From Psychrobacter sp. UBA5136 (lineage in GTDB: Bacteria; Pseudomonadota; Gammaproteobacteria; Pseudomonadales; Moraxellaceae), in assembly GCF_002414005.1 (NCBI RefSeq), contig NZ_DHYG01000065.1:1-23452 (forward strand): a DNA stretch of 23,452 nt, given 5' to 3'. This document shows positions 21,058-23,452 of this stretch, piece after piece; position 1 is the first letter of the stretch; each line of letters starts with the position of its first letter. The position numbers and the translations under genes were made by a program. Below the pieces are notes generated by a model. The model was not told the DNA's origin, ran no database searches, and saw nothing but the letters and a program-made list of their open reading frames with translations.

Positions 21058-23436
21058 GTGAGTTGCCAGCAAAACAACCTGAGTAATCAAAACATAAGCA
21101 ATCAACCCATAAGCCATCAAAACAATCATATGCAACCTCTTCATACTCAGCTGCCGTTATTTCAGCAAGTGTGTGTTATCGGTCTCGGATTGATTGGTGC
21201 CAGCCTTGCCCAAGCCATCAAAGACCATGGTTTAAGTGCGCGTTTGGTAGCGGTTGATAGACATACGCCAAGCCTAGATGAAGCCATTCAGCACGGTTTG
21301 CTAGATGCTGGTAGTGGCATATTAAGTGACGTAGTAGCGGGCAGTGACCTTATTGTCATTGCTGTCCCTGTACAAGCGGTCGAAGCGGTGTTTGTCGATA
21401 TCAAAAACGCGATGGATAATGGTCAGCTTGCCTCTGATTGCCTCATCACTGACGTTTGTAGTACCAAGGTTAATATCATTGAGGCGGCAAAAACTGTCTT
21501 TACCTCGCTACCCACTGGTTTTGTACCCGCGCACCCGATTGCTGGGGCTGAAAATTCAGGGTATCATGCCAGACGCGCCAATTTGTTTATCAATCACAGC
21601 GTGATAATTTGTGAGTTGCCAACGACCAATGACAACGCCATTGCTAAGCTGCGGCAGCTATGGGAAGCGGTGGGCGCAACCGTCATGCCGATGGCCGCTG
21701 ATCGTCATGATGCTATCTTGGCGCATACCAGTCATCTGCCGCACTTGCTGGCATTTAATCTGGTCGAGCAGCTGGCAAGCCACGATGATAACTTAGATAT
21801 GTTTCGCTATGCCGCGGGCGGTTTTCGCGACTTTAGCCGCATCGCTGCCAGTGACCCTAAAATGTGGCACGATATATTTTTTGCCAACCAAAGCGCGATT
21901 ATAAGCGCTCTTGACGAGTATGGCGTTTATCTACAGAATATGCGCCAGCTTATCATTGATAAAGATTCGACCGCCCTCATGGGGCTTTTGGGCCGCGCGC
22001 AAGCCGCACGGCGACATTTTGGCCATATGTTAGCCAGCACCCCTTATACGGATACCTCTGCCATGTCAGCTTCTTACCTTATTTCTCCTAGTAACACCGT
22101 TGTCGGTACTATTGCCATTCCTGGTGATAAATCTATCTCGCATCGCAGCATTATGCTTGGTAGCCTTGCGACAGGGGTGACCAATGTCACAGGATTTTTG
22201 GAAGGAGAAGATGCGCTTGCTACCTTGCAAGCGTTCCGTGATATGGGCGTGAATATTGAAGGGCCTGATAATGGTAAATTAACCATCCATGGTGTTGGTA
22301 TGAATGGTCTTAAGCCAAGCACAACACCACTCTATATGGGCAACTCGGGCACCAGTATGCGCCTGCTTGCAGGTATATTAGCAGCGCAGTCATTTGATAG
22401 TGTGTTGACTGGCGATAGCAGTCTTACTAAACGTCCGATGGAGCGCGTGGCAGCACCGCTACGTGAGATGGGTGCCGTCATCCAAAGCACGGGGCATAAT
22501 GGTACCGCGCCGCTTAGCATTACGGGTCGTGACACTGTCGGTAAGCCGCTTCAAGGTATTGACTATGAGATGCCGGTTGCTTCTGCGCAGATCAAATCTT
22601 GCTTATTATTAGCGGGGCTTTGGGCACAAGGTACCACAACCGTCATTCAACCAGAAGTCAGCCGTGACCATACCGAGCGTATGCTCTCAGCCTTTGGTTA
22701 TCCTGTAACGGTCGATGGCAATCGCATCAGTGTTGAAGGCGGCGGTACGCTCACAGGTGGCGATATCGCTGTGCCTGCTGATATCTCATCTGCTGCGTTT
22801 TTTATGGTCGCTGCTGCTATCAGTCAAGATAGTAAGCTGACCCTTACGCAAGTTGGTATCAATCCAACGCGTACTGGCATTCTTGATATTCTTAAATTGA
22901 TGAATGCTGATATTAGCCTAAGTAATGAAACCCATGTCGGCGGTGAGCCTGTGGCTGATATCACTATTCGTAGTTCAAACTTGGTCGGTATCAAGATACC
23001 TGAATATTTAGTACCTTTAGCAATTGATGAATTCCCCGCATTATTTATTGCGGCCAGCTGCGCGCAAGGCCGTACGGTGCTAACGGGCGCAAAAGAATTA
23101 CGTGTGAAAGAGTCTGATCGTATTGCAGTGATGGCAGAAGGACTGCAAACCCTTGGTGTTGATTGTACCGTGACCGAAGATGGTATAATCATTGAAGGTA
23201 AAGGTAGTCATGCTGACATCAATGAGGTAAATAATAGCCAACCTGTCTTTGGCGGCGGACATATCACCTCGCATCATGATCACCGCATTGCCATGAGTTT
23301 TGCGGTTGCGAGCCTACGTGCCTCCGAGCAGATTACCATTGAAGGCGTTGAGACCGTCAATACCAGCTTCCCAGGATTTGCAGAGCTTGCCAATCAAATC
23401 GGCATGTCCATTCAAGTCAATAGTAATGCGGTTTAA
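21058..23436 (+). CDS. tyrA-aroA: Fused prephenate/cyclohexadienyl dehydrogenase and EPSP synthase
   Basis: One 792-aa chain with two pathway enzymes. The TyrA half (about 35-330) oxidatively decarboxylates prephenate or arogenate: NAD(P) motif VIGLGLIGASLA (40-51), PAHPIAGAENSG (157-168) and the catalytic-His region AHTSHLPH (222-229). The AroA half (about 338-790) makes EPSP from shikimate-3-phosphate and PEP: GDKSISHR (356-363), GNSGTSMR (428-435), KRPMERV (458-464), catalytic Asp/Glu in LAIDEFPALF (D657/E658), and LRVKESDR. All four class II EPSP synthase motifs are present: RDHTE 536-540, GDKS, SAQIK 509-513, NPTR 602-605. The start is GTG 21058 with a purine-rich AAAGAG 8 nt upstream; ATG 21130 has no such site. 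Residues 1-24 are Asn/Gln-rich from a 15-nt tandem repeat. Such fusions are known in Pseudomonas and Acinetobacter, usually followed by cmk and rpsA, which would lie beyond this window. Confidence 0.95.
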   Translation: MSCQQNNLSNQNISNQPISHQNNHMQPLHTQLPLFQQVCVIGLGLIGASLAQAIKDHGLSARLVAVDRHTPSLDEAIQHGLLDAGSGILSDVVAGSDLIVIAVPVQAVEAVFVDIKNAMDNGQLASDCLITDVCSTKVNIIEAAKTVFTSLPTGFVPAHPIAGAENSGYHARRANLFINHSVIICELPTTNDNAIAKLRQLWEAVGATVMPMAADRHDAILAHTSHLPHLLAFNLVEQLASHDDNLDMFRYAAGGFRDFSRIAASDPKMWHDIFFANQSAIISALDEYGVYLQNMRQLIIDKDSTALMGLLGRAQAARRHFGHMLASTPYTDTSAMSASYLISPSNTVVGTIAIPGDKSISHRSIMLGSLATGVTNVTGFLEGEDALATLQAFRDMGVNIEGPDNGKLTIHGVGMNGLKPSTTPLYMGNSGTSMRLLAGILAAQSFDSVLTGDSSLTKRPMERVAAPLREMGAVIQSTGHNGTAPLSITGRDTVGKPLQGIDYEMPVASAQIKSCLLLAGLWAQGTTTVIQPEVSRDHTERMLSAFGYPVTVDGNRISVEGGGTLTGGDIAVPADISSAAFFMVAAAISQDSKLTLTQVGINPTRTGILDILKLMNADISLSNETHVGGEPVADITIRSSNLVGIKIPEYLVPLAIDEFPALFIAASCAQGRTVLTGAKELRVKESDRIAVMAEGLQTLGVDCTVTEDGIIIEGKGSHADINEVNNSQPVFGGGHITSHHDHRIAMSFAVASLRASEQITIEGVETVNTSFPGFAELANQIGMSIQVNSNAV
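21082..21126 (+). repeat. Three 15-nt tandem units encoding an Asn/Gln-rich N-terminus
   Basis: Units at 21082-21096, 21097-21111 and 21112-21126 differ by a few bases and keep the reading frame, coding SNQNI, SNQPI and SHQNN before the TyrA domain. Confidence 0.85.
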
Positions 23437-23452
23437 CATTTCAGCGCAGAAG

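Overview
The window looks like a chromosomal segment of a gammaproteobacterium of the Moraxellaceae, most likely Psychrobacter. The evidence is gene content and protein style: pheA, a hisC-type aminotransferase and a fused tyrA-aroA in one direction, a stand-alone rubredoxin, bifunctional argJ, moderately AT-rich spacers and AAGGA-type ribosome binding sites. The genus is inferred from recall, not from a search. There is no phage, insertion sequence, CRISPR array, tRNA or rRNA that I can see. This is mainly housekeeping and metabolic DNA.

Layout. 1-4.6 kb, all minus strand: a long-chain acyl-CoA ligase (fadD), a FetAB-type iron-export ABC transporter whose permease gene is split by a single-base frameshift, and a YbgC-like hot-dog thioesterase. 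5-7.9 kb, plus strand: exonuclease III (xthA), argJ and a small DUF4377-like lipoprotein. 8-9.5 kb, minus: an iron-sulfur L-serine dehydratase. 10-11.4 kb, plus: a UraA-type nucleobase permease. Convergent to it (11.5-12.4 kb) lies a DMT/EamA exporter, then an exported WG-repeat protein on the plus strand (12.8-13.8 kb). 14-15.3 kb, minus: rubredoxin (54 aa, easy to miss) followed 28 nt later by an alpha/beta hydrolase. 15.7-16.3 kb, plus: apt; convergent to it is a small exported protein. 17.2-18.1 kb, minus: transaldolase. 18.6-23.4 kb, plus: pheA, hisC and the tyrA-aroA fusion, ending just before the window edge.

How the genes fit together. pheA, hisC and tyrA-aroA form an aromatic amino-acid cluster covering EPSP synthase, chorismate mutase, prephenate dehydratase, prephenate/arogenate dehydrogenase and probably the final transamination. 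It matches the supraoperon described in Pseudomonas and Acinetobacter. Transaldolase, which balances the erythrose-4-phosphate that feeds the shikimate pathway, is transcribed divergently from it, and an unusually symmetric 36-bp dyad lies between them. FetAB and exonuclease III, both linked to oxidative or iron stress in other bacteria, flank a divergent spacer with a near-Fur-like dyad. Five strong hairpin terminators separate the transcription units.

I did not find a clearly new multi-gene system. The observations most worth a second look are the fetB frameshift, the nested dyad between tal and pheA, a striking recurrence of short (10-21 nt) tandem duplications in spacers and at two N-termini, and two small unassigned ORFs (33 and 43 aa).
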